Below are positions 34,406 through 45,344 of a stretch of DNA of 64,000 nucleotides, in pieces. Each line of letters starts with the position of its first letter. Within the stretch, counting starts at the first letter, position 1. The notes beneath the pieces are model-generated. The model searched no databases, had not been told where the DNA came from, and was given only the letters and a program-made list of their open reading frames with translations. Origin of the DNA: Echiichthys vipera (taxonomy: Eukaryota; Chordata; Actinopteri; Perciformes; Trachinidae); assembly GCA_963691815.1 (NCBI GenBank), contig OY829658.1:16822326-16886325 (forward strand). The letters are read 5' to 3'. Both the position numbers and the translations under genes were made by a program.

Positions 34406-37400
34406 ATGTATCAGGTTCCAGTTGGAAATATTGAGAAGATCCGAAAGGCTCGCAAGGCGGTGAAAAACATCCTGGGAGAGATCGGCCTGGAAGACTGTCA
34501 AAAGTGGTTAAAGGTATGTTTTATTCTGGGAAAATACAGATTGAAGATGCCATCTAAGATCTAGTATATAAGTGCCATTAACACTTAATATAAGATGGGT
34601 TGGCTTCTTCATGGTTTGTACAGGTGCTTGAAATCCTTGAATATGCTTGAATTTTGATATTGTGTTTTCATGGTTTGAAAAGTGCTTGAATTTGTATCTT
34701 TCTTTCACAACAAATAGCTATAGAATAGAAAAATAATTTAATTTATTATCCTTCTGCTACTACGAAACATTTTCTGGTGTTTATGAAACAATACTAATGT
34801 GATTTTAATGGAAAAAGTAATGGTTAAATAATAATTTTCAATATCTATACGTATTCGTAGGACTATGTAATTTGCCGCAGCTGTAAAGTGCTGGAAAAGA
34901 TTAAAATTGGATCTTTAAAGTGCTTGAATTTGACCTCGGAAAAGGTGTACAAACCTTGCTTTTTATAATGACTCAGAAAGTTGCAAACACTATGCTTATT
35001 TCTTTGGTGATGATTCCTGTACATCTGTGTTTTGTCTAAAAGTTACGATCACTAGCAGAAAAGCATGGGTCAAGAATTATACATCAACACAGTGGTGAAA
35101 CATGACTGATTTCTAAGGTTAGCTATTAATGCAATTAACAATATCCTATGTTGAAAAAAAAAGATATAATTGATTATAGTAGTCTCACACTTTAGTTTTA
35201 GCCCTGTGCCAGCATTCATTGGCTATGCATTCGGTTGCATGATTTAACTCACTTTTTGTGAAATTCTTAAATCATTTTATCATTATTTGTGACTTTGATG
35301 AAACAAGTGGGGCAGACTAATGGTTTTGTACCAACTTGATCTTAAGCAATTAAACTTCCAACGATGCCAATAATGTAATATTTAGTCGAACTTTGAAGTG
35401 TGCATTGCTACCTCGACCACGACAAAGAGGGTAGCCGTACCCGAGATTTGTAGTATGTCCAGATTACGAAGCCTTCCTTTTAAACTGTGCTGTGGAGCTG
35501 CTTGCTAGAAGCTAGCTAGCTCGATCTTTGTTAAAATCGTGTTGGTACAAATTACTCATGTTAATGTATCACTGAGCAATTGTTAGTTTCCCCCAGTGGT
35601 TTCATTGATGTCACAAAAAAATGGGAAAATTATAAAGAATGTCTTATCATCCTGATTCTGCACTATTGGGGGGAAAAACTGATTCTAATGATGTGCTCGT
35701 TATAAAGCAGGTGAAGCTCGTCACAGGTTTGATAACATTAGAGTCAGGTGTGTTGGCTGCCCCTGCTTTAGACCAATCCCAGTCATCTTGGGCTGCGCTA
35801 AGCCCAGGATTTACAGATGTTGTAAGGGGACGAGAATAACGTGTATGTATAAGTATGCGTCCAATGACAGGCTTTATAAGCACAGCTTTGTATCCTGTTA
35901 GTCAGACTAGTTTATGGTGAATATTGTTTTTTAAAGTTGTGGTATAAACATTTCAAACCGATTTTTAAACCTAATAAAATCAGATCTAAATTTGATGATG
36001 ATGGTTTCATTAATGCCGCGCCATTCAGATGGTTTTTGGTCTTTCGTTGTTATGGAAACAAGTGGAGTTTGGCGACATGTTGTGTCTAGTGTCAGATTGT
36101 CGGTGGTATTGAGATAATGTGCTCGACAGCTTTATGGAAATGTTGAATTTCACAGGATTTTACACTTGGCTCTGGTAGCTCATGGCATCAAAGCTCAAAT
36201 ATTGAAGGATGACACGGCGGATATACATACATAACTTTTCTCAATTACACTGCATCTATGACCACTTACGACGTACTGTGTTGAGCTGCTGGTACTCGTT
36301 TTTGTTCCCCATTTTCTGTGATTTTTACTTTTACATCTCAGACGGACACACTTTAGTTTTCACTCTCACCATATTTATTGGATGACTGCCAGTAACTTTT
36401 CATATTAAAATTATACATGTTAGTTTTAGGTGAATCTACCTAACAAACTGAAAATGGCGTATTTCACAGTCTAATGAAACAAATTCTACCTTCATGAAGA
36501 TTTTGTTGAAGCTGTTTTAAAGAGGTGTTGATTCAACTTAAATGTCATTTTGGATGCTGGACAGTAGTCTCTGGTGCTGCGTTACAGAAGTGCTATTAAT
36601 TTTTCTGTACTTGTATTGATGAAAACTGAACAAATAACAACAAATTACATCAAACTAATTATAACCTTCATAAAGACTTTAATTCTACTGCATCAGTTTT
36701 AGCTAGGTGCACATTATAAACTGGCAATTCTATATATGATGAATTTATGCTGTATGGTGTTTAAACGAGTAGAATGGGAGCGTGCCTATGTTCTGCGGGT
36801 CTTATGTTCCCTGCTTTGTATGTGACCGGGGAACTAGGACTGTAGTGATAAACTAGTCTCACGATACGATACACGATATTCAGCTCACGATACGATATAT
36901 ATCAAGATATACAGCCAACGATACGATTTTGATAAAATACATATTTTCTGAAAGATTTTAAAGGGACAGTGTGATTTTGGTGACATCTTGTGAATGTTCC
37001 ATTGACTCGGATTAAATTAATAACAACTGAAAGAAATCAATTACCCAATATATGGCTCTGACTGGACAGCAGAGATGGTAACAAGTCACTTTTTGCAAGT
37101 CTAAGTGAAGTCTCGAGTCTCCGAGGGAAGCAGCAAGTCCTAATCAAGTCTCTTATGGTTTTAATTAATAATAAAATAGAGTTGAAGTGCAACCGTATTG
37201 TATGATTACACAAAGTCCCAACTAATGTCACCTTTATAATCTAGTGTAAATAAAGAAAATCTGCTGCTCCCTTAACCTCAACTAATTACAGACTCACCAC
37301 ATTTTATGACATTTGATAATAACTTGGAGGCAGACACATCCGGCTGTAGATATTCTGCATGACATAATGCTCGGTTTTGGTGTATATTTGCTGTTTTTTC

Positions 37401-40400
37401 TTATTTGATATATTTTTATTGTATTATAGTCATGTATTTTGTATTGGCTGCTCATTATGTTTGTCAGAAACGTTGTCAGTCGTGCTGCCATCTGTCTCAG
37501 GACACTCTGAAAAAAGAGATGTTTAATGTCAGCAAGCTCTTTCTGTGAAATAAATTAAAAATCCTCCGGCCTCTCAAACGCAGTGTGATGGTTAAAGCTA
37601 ATAACCCAGTAACATTAACGATATGTGGTCAACAATGAACCTGTAATGTTAACTTGCCCTTAGCTGACCTTAATAATTAACATATAATTCCGGTTTAATG
37701 GCGTTGGCCAGCAGATGGAGGCAGAACCGGCGAGAAAACACTTTTCAAAGATATGTAATTTAATGAACTCAAGTTTAAAAGTTAACATCTCACAAAGCTA
37801 ACATTAGTAACAAGCTTGCGTTGATAGTTTAGGCAGCTGAGCTTAAAACAGACGTTGCATTCTGTGATTCTTTTGTTGCGGCTGTGTTTGAAGTTATTAA
37901 AGCCAAACAATATAACAAACGCTAATGAAACCCTAGCAGCAGCAGCAGCAGGTGACATGCTCTCCGTGTCATGTGCGAAGTGTGGCCGCCTGTGCATCTC
38001 TGTGGGAGAGAATGACTTTCTGCTCCTGATCTTAATGCTCCAAAAAGTACAAAAATAAAAAGATTATGCACGCGTCTCAAATCTCGAGTCCCCATCTCTG
38101 CTGGACAGGCAGCTAGAAATGCTCGACAGCGACCCGAACGGCTGGTGGACTTAATAGCTTTTCCTGCAAAGCGAACAGGGGGAAATGGGCAGCGAGCAGA
38201 GTGCCAGGGGGATGTGAATGGGACTTAATATATTCGTCCTTGTGGCCAAAAAATCTATACTTTCTGTGGAAACAAAATATTGATAATAAATATCGATTTA
38301 TATCGCAGAATCGATAAATCCTACAGCCCTAAGGGGAACATTGGGATGACCTCGGTAGAATGGCCTTATTAACTTAGAAACTACTTTTCCTTCCAACTTT
38401 AAAATGGACATGCTTTAAATTGTTGTAGTGTTACTTGTATACTTAAGATTTGTTTGTTTGTGTGTTTGTTTACTGTGCAGGACCTCAATGAAAAATCTGA
38501 GAAAAACGTGGATGAAGAAGAGGCCTTTAAGGAAACTGATTGGGTTGATATCACAGAAGGGTACAATGTCAGACTACAGAAAAAGGTGAAAATGACACAT
38601 TTGGATGATTATATGCTGGTTTGTATCTGTCTTGTGGGTTACAATGTCTTGTTAAAGAGGAGAGTAGTCATTCCATATAGCTTAAGACGTGTAGCTTGGT
38701 ATGAATGTTATATACCGAGTACACACTGTGCAAATTTTAACTGTTCATTTTTCTTCCTATTCAGTGGCCTTATCGGTCTCGGTCTCTGTGCTGTAGCCTG
38801 TGCAAGTACTCTTCACGAAACATCTACAACTTCAGGAGCCACGTCTCCCGCTGCCATGGAGCTATGCAGGCATTCTGTGCACTGGCGACCTGTACGCAGT
38901 GCGTCTTCATCGCACACCCCAAGTATGTCAAGAAGCACATGTTGTTCTTCCATGCCAACCAGATAAATGCGCAGACCGACGGGCCTCAACCCACCCATCG
39001 TGGGAATGAGCGGTATCAGTGTCGAAAATGCGGATTTCCAAACTCCTCTATCTTTGGGATGAAGAAGCACATCATTCTCAAGCACCTAAACAGGTTGGCA
39101 GAACAGTATATCGGTTTCAGATTACACCCTCATGGGACTACATCGATAAGGGTGTACTGCTGCAAGGTGTGCAAGGTGAATGCCGGAAGCTTAGACCAAA
39201 TGTTGCATCACATGCTGGTTGAGCCGTCGCACTATTCGGTCAGCACACAGGTGCAGAGTATGATTTATGAGAACAAGAACTACACCATTAAAGCCACCCC
39301 TAATGGGAATGGTGTGTTTGTGACATTCCCAAACATTGCTCCTAAACCACAGCAACCTCAAATGTACAACAGTAAGTCCTTGGTTTTACCAAGTAACGGC
39401 CAACCTGCTGGGACTGTGCTGGCATTACAGCAAATACAAGGAACTACAAACAGTGCTACTTTGATCTGTGCCCCTGGAACCAACCAAGCTTTTCTGCCCC
39501 CCCAAGCTTCGGCGCTAGTGCAGTTAGCTAGTGCTGAGGCTAAAGGTTTGCTCCATCCTGGTGCCACGATAGCCCTCCGAAGTGCTTTGCCCCAAGGATC
39601 GTCTATGGTCCAGCTTCCCACAAACATGTCTCTGAAACCGGCACCTATGGCTCTAGCTCCTGCTTCTGCCCAACAACAACGGACTCCACAAGCACAGCAG
39701 ATCCTTTTCCCGTCAGGACTGCAGGCCAACATGGCAGCTGGAACTGGAGCTGTATCTAAGTCAGCTTTGGGTGCACAAAATGCATCAACGAACCAAATCG
39801 CCCTCCAAGGTACCATGCTGACTTCACAGTCCCTGCTGAGTCACCTGATCCCGACCGGCAACAAGATGAACGGCATGCCCACGTACACTTTTGCTCCACT
39901 GCAAGTAACGGTGCCTGTTTCTCAGAGCACAAGCACCCCTCTCAAGCCCCTCGAGCAACCAAGGAATTCCACACCACAAACTAAGAAATGGATTACCTGT
40001 CCCCTCTGCAATGAACTTTTCCCTTCCAATGTCTTCGACGTGCATACAGAGGTTGCTCATCAGACAAAATCCAACTCCTCCAAGACAGAAAGTGTGGCGG
40101 CGCGAGCAGCGTTCTTGAAGAAAATGCCAGACAAAACTGTCAAATGTCTGACATGCAAAATTCTGCTATCAGAAAAAAGCGTCTTCCAACACCTGCTGCA
40201 CGGCCTGAATTGTTTGTACTGTTCAGCTATGTTCTTTTCAATTAAACAGCTCGCTGAACACGTAAAGCAGCACAATCCCACAAGCAAGGCATACTGTGAT
40301 TTCCTGAGGCAGAAGTACAGGGTCTACTCTAAAGGTATTGGAGGAATCCTGTTCCCTTACTTTGATGTCCACACCACCGCACCAAAAGAGATCCTAGGAG

Positions 40401-41590
40401 ACACTGAGGTCAACCTTGCCCTGGTCACAAGTTCCCTCGACCTGATCTTCTTTAAGTTGCAGCCCAGCAGCCAGCCAGAGATCTGCGTGGCGCCTGCGAA
40501 AATCAACAGTGCGTATTGTCCCTTCTGTGACGAGAAGTTTGAGAATGAATCCAAACACCTTCAGCACCTGAAGGAAAAACATTTAGTGGCACCCACCATT
40601 CATGCTATCCTCAAGACCGAGGCTTTCAAGTGCATTTACTGCAATGGTGTGTACACTGGAAAGGTCACTCAGCAGGCGGTGATGCTCCACATTCAGCGAT
40701 GTCGGTGTTCACCAAAACCTCCACCGCCACCCAAACCTGCAGCAGCACCACCACCACCGCAGCCACCAAGACCAGCTCAGCAGCTCAGTCAGCAGCTCTA
40801 CTTCCTCCAAATGCCACAAGGGCTGACTATGAAGCAAGCTATAGCTCCAGCGCCACCTCGTGTGATTCCAGCTGCACCCACTCCAGTGCGTCCAGAGAGT
40901 GAAGCAGAACGGCAGTCTCAAAAGAGGCTGGAGGCCGCGTGGAGGCAGGTGTTGGAGTCCAACAAACGAGAGCGAGAACAAAAGGCGGCCATGCGCAAGA
41001 AGCGGGAGCAGGAAAAGTTGCTGCCCCCACCAGAGCCTGTGATTCAGATCGATCCCAAGGTGAAGCTGGTGTTGGAGCCCAACCCGGTCGAGCGCCGCTG
41101 CAGCGAGGAGCGCAGAGACTTCATATCCAAGTACTTCAACCTGAACCCTTACGCAGCCAAAGCTGAGACCGAAGAGCTGTGCAGGAGGCTGTCCCTCACC
41201 AAAGCCGAGCTGGCAGCCCTCTTCAGCAAGAAGCGCAGCAAGTGCATGAAGAGTCTCAAGAGGAACACAACTGCCATTCTCCTCGGCTTCAACATGACAG
41301 AACTGAACAAAGTCAAGCACATGCTCGAAATCCCCGAACAGCAGCCCGCGGATAGCACAGAGCAGCCCGCGGATAGCACAGAGCAGCCCGCAGATAGCAC
41401 AGAGCAGCCCGCAGATACCACAGAGCAGCAGGTCGCAGATATAACAGACCAGCTACCTGCCGATACCGCAGAGCAGCCACCTATTGGCTCAACGGAGCAG
41501 ATGGAAAACAGTGACGATGGACCAGAACCGATGGATGAAAGTGGAAATGAGAAAGTTACAGATGGGGAACAGGTGGAGCAGATGGAATAA
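34406..41590 (+). CDS. adnp2: ADNP homeobox protein 2, zinc-finger nuclear protein
   Basis: Three coding exons (34406-34513, 38481-38585, 38765-41590) give 1012 residues. The start MYQVPVGNIEKIRKARKAVK and the segments ending NILGEIGLEDCQKWLK match the ADNP-family N-terminus. The large last exon holds C2H2-like fingers: CCSLCKYSSRNIYNFRSH at about 80-97, CRKCGFPNSSIFGMKKHI, and CPLCNELFPSNVFDVHTEVAH in mid-protein. The linker NKMNGMPTYTFAPLQVTVPV points to ADNP2 rather than ADNP. A divergent homeobox lies at about residues 850-912 (SKYFNLNPYA ... KKRSKCMKSLK). ADNP proteins are nuclear DNA-binding and chromatin-associated regulators. The C-terminus carries a heptad repeat (TEQPADS) at about 930-965. 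Intron 2 contains nested hAT-like elements. The a or b teleost copy cannot be decided. Confidence 0.92.
34610..34958. mobile_element. non-autonomous element with CAWGGTTTGTACA ends
   Basis: The left end CATGGTTTGTACAGGTGCTT and the right end (reverse complement CAAGGTTTGTACACCTTTTC) form terminal inverted repeats. The interior repeats GTGCTTGAATTTG words. At 349 bp it has no coding capacity. It is probably a hAT-type MITE, but I cannot see a clean target duplication. Confidence 0.5.
36835..38331. mobile_element. outer hAT-like transposon in adnp2 intron 2
   Basis: The termini TAGGACTGTAGTGAT and (reverse complement of the right end) TAGGGCTGTAGGATT are inverted repeats. They are flanked by CGGGGAAC (36827-36834) and AGGGGAAC (38332-38339), a 7/8 match to an 8-bp target duplication typical of hAT elements. 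The inner margins are rich in CGATACGATA and ATCGATAAAT words. A second element is inserted inside it, at 37070-38100. Confidence 0.7.
37070..38100. mobile_element. nested hAT-like element with perfect 8-bp target duplication
   Basis: The ends CAGAGATGGTAACAAGTC and (reverse complement of the right end) CAGAGATGGGGACTCGAG share a 9-bp perfect inverted repeat. The exact octamer CTGGACAG flanks it at 37062-37069 and 38101-38108. No transposase frame is seen in its 1031 bp, so it is non-autonomous. It interrupts the outer element 36835-38331. Confidence 0.8.
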
Positions 41591-42600
41591 GTTAAATAAA
41601 TCTGTGACAAGAAGCAAATAATGCAAATGCAGACGTTTCTAATTAAAAATGGAATACAACCCAGATACTTTAATGATGGCCTTTTATGTTGACAGTCACA
41701 AGAAGTTTATCATGCAGTGCATACCATGTGTTACCTGACGAGTTACGTGTGAGAACAGGCTCTTAATGTGGCCCACATTAATAATGCTTTGTTTGACTTC
41801 AGTATGTTGTCAGTGGCCTGTATCCTACTTCTCACGCTAACACAAAAGATACAGATGTATTTGTCTGTGAGATACAATGGTGTCAGACTGTTGAGCTGCA
41901 ACTGTAATCTCTCTTTAACCAATGGCTACTGACTTCAACTCAAGCACTGATCTGCCCCTGGTAGCTGCTTTTTTTTTTGCATCCTTTTATTTAAATCCAT
42001 TTGTGAAAAATTGTGATTCCTACATCATTGCTAGTCGGTGAATATCAAAACTTAAGTGCACACTTCATCATAGGCTGGGTTTATCATATTATGCTTTCCT
42101 TTTTATAAATGATTTTTTTTTTACGTGTTTGGACCTGTTTTTCTCAGTTTTCTAATCCTTAAGATTGCTCACCCCCCTCTACCTTTAAACATATTAAGGG
42201 GAAATGTATCTTGCTCATCAACTCTTGCAGAAGGTAAATGTTCATCTTTAAGTTTTGAAGCCAAACTCATTCTTGGTGAATTAACTCATAGCTCTTCTCC
42301 ATCTCTGACCATGTTGCATGAACCTTTTGTTTTACTGTCAGATAAAATTATAATTTGTGCCATTGTGAAGTCTACATATTTGCATAGACTTGTGGAAATG
42401 TACCTAGAGATTCAACAACATATAAAAAGGTATTGGGTGTTTCACCATATATATATATTCTGTTCTCCTGACAGCTGTTTTTGTACTACACTTGTATTTT
42501 CTATAATTCCTAGATGATTAAAAAAAACGTTGGGAGAGGTACAAATTATCATTCTGTTCAATGCCACTGTGTTGTAACAAATAAAGTGGTTTCCTTTTAT
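41591..42600 (+). other. adnp2 3' UTR
   Basis: Non-coding sequence after the adnp2 stop, ending near an AATAAA at 42580-42585. A 130-codon frame at 42125-42517 lies wholly within it and has no recognisable domain. Confidence 0.55.
42580..42585 (+). terminator. adnp2 polyadenylation signal
   Basis: AATAAA in the context AACAAATAAAGTGGTTTCC, followed by a T/GT-rich stretch. It lies about 1 kb after the adnp2 stop codon. Confidence 0.6.
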
Positions 42601-43236
42601 GTAAATTGTTCACTTTATAACAAAACCAATCATTTTACATTACTGTTTAAGCCCCCCTAGGTATGTTTGTGTGTTACTTAATGACCTGAAATCTCGTTCA
42701 AAACAACAACTTTTTATTTCTTCATCAGCAGGAATAGAACACGTTGGTTAAAGTCAAAATAAATGCTGCCAAGTGAAGTCATGCAGGTGTTTTGTCAGTG
42801 TTTAATATTCCCCTGAGAAATACTGAAATTAAACACTTTTCTGCCTGGCACAAACACTTCAGTCTTCCACTGATGGCTCTCACATATAACACACTTTTTC
42901 ACAGCAGCTTGAAAAATAAAAGATAAGGTATGTGTTAGCCCCGAACAAAGTCTCATTAAATACATGCATTACCAATTTCTGGCCACACGGTGCCAATCCA
43001 ACTTCATAACAGAGTCTTATTTTTGACCTTAGAAAAACTTCACTCCGGGTTCAGTGACTAACCTTCTCCACGGTCTGTTAACCAAACCTCAAAGTCTTCA
43101 TCACTATTACATTATACGCATTTAATCAGTATCACTATACTTATATTAATTACGTCATTAAGGTAATAATGGAGACTAAAATGCGTTTGAAAGCTCCAGA
43201 AACTCTGAAGTTAATTCATGAACTTAATAGCGACTC

Positions 43237-43242
43237 TTTATT
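43237..43242 (-). terminator. ggct polyadenylation signal
   Basis: TTTATT on the plus strand gives AATAAA on the minus strand, 83 nt past the ggct stop codon. About 650 bp separates it from the convergent adnp2 signal. Confidence 0.55.
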
Positions 43243-43324
43243 TTGTTTTCTGTTCTATTTTCTCTGACTAAATGGACCTTTTTGGTGAGGTTGTCCAAAG
43301 CCAAGGGTGTGAACTTCCAATAAT

Positions 43325-43944
43325 CTACTTTGGGGCTGTTTTGATTTGATCAAGGACTGACGGGCCGTTGTAGTTGTTGGTTTGAATGGTCTGCAGCCTC
43401 TTCAGGTAATCAACCGGGAGTCCATTCTGCTCTGCACCCAGACACACCACCTTATATGAAACACACAGAGACATTCAAATGAGCACGTTGATTTAGACAA
43501 AGTAAATTGTAATGTGTGGTATATTGCATAGCATAGCGTTGTGTTGACATGCACACACCTGTTTGTACTGAGGAGAGGGAGGGCAGGCGTGGAAGTTGTT
43601 CATCTGGTAAGCCCTGCAGAGCACCAGGCCTTGGTCCGTCTCCACTGAAACCTCCAGTGGAGAGTACTTTCCCAGGCTCACCCCTTCTTGGCTAAGGACA
43701 CGACAGTGAAGAACCATGCTGCGGTTTGTTAAAAGTGACAAACATTAACTGATAAACAGCTGTGTGTGTGTGTGTGTGTGTGTGTGTCTCAATCTCACTC
43801 GTCAAGGCTCAGGAGGTTTTCATTGCTCAAAGTCCAGATCACCCCCCACACTTCTGCCCCTGGACAGGACTCAATGGTGGCCACTCCACCGTGCCAAATG
43901 TTTTCCACATGTTTCTCCCACAGGCCAAAGTTCAGCTCATAATC

Positions 43945-43981
<37 letters not shown>

Positions 43982-44845
43982 GGTTTGTGTCATCACAGCA
44001 GGAACTCTGTCCTGTTGTTGCAGCTGCAGTTACAGATGCTCATCATTAATGTCGACTGATGCGATACAGGAATAAATAAATTAATGCATAAATAAATAAA
44101 TACAGGAATAAATACGTGAATACATAAATAAATGTAGCAATAAATAAATGCTTTACATTAATTTCTACATTTTTGTTCACCTAAATGTATTTATTTATGC
44201 ATTCATTTGTTTAATTCAGTATTTATTTATTTCAGCATTTATTTCAATTATTTATTTCTGCATTTATTTATACATGTATCCATGCATTATTTTATTAATT
44301 TATTTCTGCATTTAGTAATTTGTTCCTGTATTTATATATTTATTTCAGCATTTAGTCGATTCATTTATTTTTATTTCTTTATGCATTATGCATAATTTAT
44401 TTCTGTATTTATTTATTTTAGCATTTAGTTGATTGATTTATTTCTGTGTTTATTTATTGATGCATTAAGTACCGACCATATAACGTTATCGTCTATAATC
44501 TCGACCTGGAAGCGTTTATAACAGGCGCGTGCAGCCTCATTAAACATACTAATGACGTAATAATTCTCCGTGTGTCAAACCTGCTTTACAGACACCGACA
44601 TTTCTCCGGGTATAACACACAACAGCAGCTCGTCGAGTGTTTTGTAATTCCCCGCGTACATGCACGCCATGTAAACAGTCACAGTGAAGACAAAACCAAA
44701 GACATGTCTTCAGTAACACGCTGGTGTGTGTGTTTACCTGGAGTCGGCCTGTGCAGCAGAATATCGCAGAGGGATTTGCCAGTTGCAGTCTTTCTTTCAA
44801 CAGGTTGCTGCCAAAAGCGAAATACATGAAGCGGCCGTTGGACAT
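43325..44845 (-). CDS. ggct: gamma-glutamylcyclotransferase
   Basis: Four exons (44738-44845, 43799-43944, 43559-43691, 43325-43450) give 170 residues with exact phase closure. GGCT converts gamma-glutamyl amino acids to 5-oxoproline and the free amino acid in the gamma-glutamyl (glutathione) cycle in the cytosol. The N-terminal loop YFAFGSNLL matches the substrate-binding YGSNL motif (Tyr replaced by Phe). WHGGVATIESCPGAEVWGV is the family core. LSLDDQEGV contains Glu87, the equivalent of catalytic Glu98 in human GGCT, with the exon 2/3 junction falling just before it. ACPPSPQYKQ and LGAEQNGLPVDYL complete the C-terminal half. A (GT)n tract at 43761-43787 lies in intron 2 just inside the donor, and a (CA)n tract at 43947-43979 abuts the exon 2 acceptor. 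Confidence 0.94.
43761..43787. repeat. (GT)n microsatellite
   Basis: A pure GT run in ggct intron 2, about 12 nt inside the donor of exon 43799-43944. Confidence 0.9.
43947..43979. repeat. (CA)n microsatellite at a splice acceptor
   Basis: A CA run of about 33 bp on the plus strand, so the minus-strand polypyrimidine tract of the exon 43799-43944 acceptor is replaced by (TG)n up to the AG. Confidence 0.85.
44065..44465. repeat. AT-rich foldback repeat, copy 2
   Basis: The left arm is of AATAAATAAATTAATGCATA type and the right arm of complementary TTTATTTATGCATTCATTTG type. Around 44160-44190 it carries TTTCTACATTTTTGTTCACC, the reverse complement of the core in the copy at 541-770. It lies in ggct intron 1. 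Confidence 0.55.
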
Positions 44846-45344
44846 CTTTTGATATCAGTCAATATCACAGCGTCGGTGTTTAGCGGAAGGTGGAGCACTG
44901 AGGCCGGTGTACTCTACAAATAAGTCCCGGAGGACGCGTCTTCGTCTGGCTGCCGTGGAGGCAGACTGGCCGGACAGCATTCAATGAATGACTCGTGAGT
45001 GAGCGGCTGCGACTTTTAGTTTGAAAGCATCACGACCGGACACTAATGAGAGGTGTTCATTACCCTGCAGAGCATAATATAATATAATATAATATATATA
45101 TAATAAATATAATGAACACGGGCGGAGGAATACACGTGGTTGTCACTTCTTTCTTGAAGACTAGAAATTATTCTCTGACTCTGCAATGTTATTTATTTTT
45201 TTTACTTCCGGGTGAGATGCAGCCTCCTGTGGTGCAGACTTTAGGACCATGGGAGGTGTGTTTACATCCACACAGCCTTTCAAATGTTCTCTGGGTGGAG
45301 CATTTTAATCGCATTATTCAGATCCCAGTCAACACCATCTAATC

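Noticed and set aside
40709..41320. A 203-codon minus-strand frame, and a 153-codon one at 41149-41610
   Set aside because: They are antisense shadows of the adnp2 last exon, which has strong zinc-finger and homeobox similarity on the plus strand.
42125..42517. A 130-codon plus frame after adnp2
   Set aside because: It sits within the inferred adnp2 3' UTR, has no domain, codon pattern or splice context, and contains AT-rich UTR words.
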